From positions 1-64,000 of the forward strand of contig CAUVYH020000006.1 in NCBI GenBank assembly GCA_963556065.3: a stretch of DNA of 64,000 bases, read 5' to 3'. Position 1 is the first letter of the stretch. Each line of letters starts with the position of its first letter. The notes under the pieces were generated by a model. It saw nothing but the letters and a program-made list of their open reading frames with translations. It was not told where the DNA came from and searched no databases. Shown here in pieces: positions 62,435 through 64,000 of the stretch. This DNA is from JBAXTE01 sp963556065. Its GTDB lineage: Bacteria; Bacteroidota; Bacteroidia; Bacteroidales; WCHB1-69. Both the position numbers and the translations under genes were made by a program.

Positions 62435-62863
62435 CTATATTTCGTCGATATCGTCCGTTTCTTCTTTGCCGTTATTGGGCAATGAACGTTGCAATGAAGC
62501 AATCAGTGATCCCACCATCTTGGTGAGTTCCATCAGTTGGTTTCTGGAATATTCCGTGTTCTCTTCATTGAAAAGACTCATCTGGGAAGCAATAGTTGTG
62601 TAAACCAAACAATCTCTGACGGCACTTTTAGCCATTTTCAGATAATAGATAAACTGACTTTTGTTTCTGGCCGAACCTTCTGCAATATTCAATGCAATGG
62701 TTTGGGTGGTTTTGATAAACTGATCGGTTAAACCTGCGTGAACAGATTCCGGAAAAGTTGAGGTTGCTTGATAGACCCAGTTGATGTAGCTTAGCGCTTT
62801 AGCGTAAATGCGTAAATCTTCAAACCGGAAAAAACTAACAGTGTTTTCTGCTTCAGTTCCCAT
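62435..62863 (-). CDS. Four-helix-bundle protein of the S23/TIGR02436 family
   Basis: The 142-residue protein has the family pattern FRFEDLRIYAKALSYINWVY, then FPESVHAGLTDQFIKTTQTI, then ALNIAEGSARNKSQFIYYLK and MAKSAVRDCLVYTTIASQ. It folds as an antiparallel helical bundle. Relatives were first described within intervening sequences of 23S rRNA genes, but stand-alone copies are common in Bacteroidota, often near diversity or repeat regions. The function is unknown. Here it sits next to the composite palindrome, in the serA-DUF1015 neighbourhood, on the same strand. Confidence 0.87.
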   Translation of the reverse strand: MGTEAENTVSFFRFEDLRIYAKALSYINWVYQATSTFPESVHAGLTDQFIKTTQTIALNIAEGSARNKSQFIYYLKMAKSAVRDCLVYTTIASQMSLFNEENTEYSRNQLMELTKMVGSLIASLQRSLPNNGKEETDDIDEI

Positions 62864-63070
62864 GTGTACAAGTTTTAGTTAATATCAACATTAAGATTTC
62901 AGCCGTAAATATACAATTATTTTAAATAAATACAAATATTTTGATTTTATTTGTAAAATAAATTTCTATCCTTTTGATTTTCTGTGATTAGCATTATTCA
63001 ATACTTTTTAAGGAGTACGGTAATTTCATATCGTGTCTGGAGTGAAAAAGGTCGCTTTTTACCGGGTGTT

Positions 63071-63107
63071 TAAAAAAAAATCGGAGAAATTAATACTTCT
63101 CCGATTT
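63071..63107 (-). terminator. Terminator of the serA-like gene
   Basis: AAATCGGAGAA (63078-63088) and TTCTCCGATTT (63097-63107) form a perfect stem. On the minus strand it is followed by a T run, 22 bp after the stop codon. Confidence 0.9.
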
Positions 63108-63129
63108 GTTCTAAAATGAGGTCTATGGC

Positions 63130-64000
63130 CTATTTGTTCACCTGAAATTTCTTGTTTCCGTTTTTGATGAAATCTACAATTTGTTTGGCCGCGGCGATTC
63201 CGGCATTGATATTTGCCTCCGAAGTCTGCGCACCCATTTTCTTGGGAGTGAAGAAATACCGGCTTTTAAATTCAGGATCGAATAACGTTTTATCTTTGGG
63301 CTCGATGTCTGAATAGTATTTAAAATCTGGGCGTTCCGCAAGTAATTTGCCAATTTCTTCTTCATTGATCACTTCTGCTCGGGCGGTGTTGACCAATGTG
63401 GCTCCTTTTGGCATTTTCGATACCAAGTTGAAGTTGATTGATTTTTTAGTTTCAGCCGTTGCCGGAATGTGCAAGGAAACATATTGACAGGTGGAATACA
63501 GCTCTTCAACGGAAGAAACCGGAGTTACGCCATCGGCTTTAATGGCTTCTGCCGGTACAAATGCATCGAAAGCATATACGTCCATGCCAAATCCCATGGC
63601 GATTTTTGCCACTAGGCGGCCAACGTTTCCATACGCATGGATGCCCAATTTTTTACCTTTGAGTTCAGTTCCCGAAGTGCCATCGTAATTGTTACGGGCA
63701 GCCATCACCATCATGCCCAATGCCAATTCGGCCACAGCATTTGAGTTTTGTCCCGGTGTGTTCATGGCCACTACGCCTTTGTCGGTGCAAGCCTGAAGGT
63801 CGATGTTGTCGTAACCGGCGCCGGCACGAACCACGATTTTCAGATTTTTTGCGGCATCAATCACTTCTTTTGTCGCGTTATCCGAACGGATGATCACTGC
63901 ATCCACGTCGGCAACAGCGGCTATTAATTCCGCTGGAGTGGTGTATTTTTCCAACAATACCAATTCGAAACCGGCGGTTTCAACCACGTTTCTGATTCCG
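63130..64000 (-). CDS. serA: D-3-phosphoglycerate dehydrogenase-like 2-hydroxyacid dehydrogenase, 5' end beyond window
   Basis: The frame stays open to the window edge (GIRNVVETAGFELVLLEKY at the start), so the N-terminus lies beyond 64000. The NAD-dependent 2-hydroxyacid dehydrogenase features are VVRAGAGYDNIDLQACTDKG (catalytic Arg region), the Rossmann motif KLGIHAYGNVGRLVAKIA, LHIPATAETKKSINF and NTARAEVINEEEI, with ending PKKMGAQTSEANINAGIA. The usual catalytic histidine near the end (often in a GHxG segment) is replaced by MGAQT, as in the related short SerA forms (PHLGA type reads PKKMGA here). It probably oxidises 3-phosphoglycerate in serine synthesis. A terminator follows it. Confidence 0.88.
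   Translation of the reverse strand, partial: GIRNVVETAGFELVLLEKYTTPAELIAAVADVDAVIIRSDNATKEVIDAAKNLKIVVRAGAGYDNIDLQACTDKGVVAMNTPGQNSNAVAELALGMMVMAARNNYDGTSGTELKGKKLGIHAYGNVGRLVAKIAMGFGMDVYAFDAFVPAEAIKADGVTPVSSVEELYSTCQYVSLHIPATAETKKSINFNLVSKMPKGATLVNTARAEVINEEEIGKLLAERPDFKYYSDIEPKDKTLFDPEFKSRYFFTPKKMGAQTSEANINAGIAAAKQIVDFIKNGNKKFQVNK

Noticed and set aside
62435..62863. rRNA intervening sequence
   Set aside because: The S23-type protein is free-standing; no 23S rRNA sequence surrounds it.

Overview
The window comes from a member of the Bacteroidota, probably the Bacteroidales/Marinilabiliales side. Support: several proteins carry type IX secretion C-termini (two gliding-motility-type CHU_C tails and two type A tails); start regions repeatedly carry the Bacteroidota -7 box TAnnTTTG rather than Shine-Dalgarno sites; the tmRNA tag reads GENNYALAA; and there are carbohydrate-active enzymes of families GH29, GH3 and GH92. 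No rRNA, tRNA or CRISPR array was seen.

Layout. 1-1951 is the frameshifted 3' part of a choice-of-anchor-L/CHU_C surface protein. 1993-2363 is ssrA (tmRNA). It is followed by a frameshifted tyrosine recombinase, two glycosyltransferases (the second split), a DUF4062 protein and, convergently, a 1039-residue nuclease-like/STAND NTPase/TPR protein (6990-10109). This AT-rich block behind ssrA looks like a genomic island with a candidate defence module. 10312-15143 holds a secreted NUC1-type nuclease and a cobalamin-riboswitch-controlled BtuFCD-type importer. 15254-18571 encodes a large secreted protein with near-identical 77-residue repeats. 18879-22446 carries housekeeping genes (alpha/beta hydrolase, ffh, folD). 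22755-27208 is a MarR-controlled EmrA/EmrB/TolC-type tripartite efflux operon.

27269-31085 is a second AT-rich accessory block: two overlapping P-loop ATPase genes, the second with a winged helix and seven 32-residue TPR/Sel1-like repeats. Their single promoter is covered by two palindromic operator-like sites. 31375-37950 is a glycan-degradation operon (GH29 fucosidase, GH3 with a PA14 insert, DUF4838). 38532-43198 holds a GLUG-repeat protein, a stand-alone protease propeptide homologue and the M6 metalloprotease it resembles. Next come a truncated RhuM gene, an RDD membrane protein, a peptide-binding lipoprotein, a GH92 mannosidase, an orphan radical SAM protein, an M28 peptidase, an unrecognised 529-residue envelope protein, prmC and an FG-GAP-repeat secreted protein. 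The right end carries a DUF1015 gene, a DUF4349 lipoprotein, a four-helix-bundle protein and a serA-like dehydrogenase running off the window.

Intergenic regions are rich in small repeat families: TGAGCGnAGTCGAAG units, TCGGACAACAATG units, 86-88 bp elements with short terminal inverted repeats, and one 173-bp composite palindrome with a perfect 26-bp stem. Frameshifts at homopolymers cluster in the first 3.7 kb, so those genes are either decaying or affected by sequence error. The most promising undescribed systems are the nuclease-STAND protein with its DUF4062 neighbour, and the operator-controlled tandem ATPase pair.
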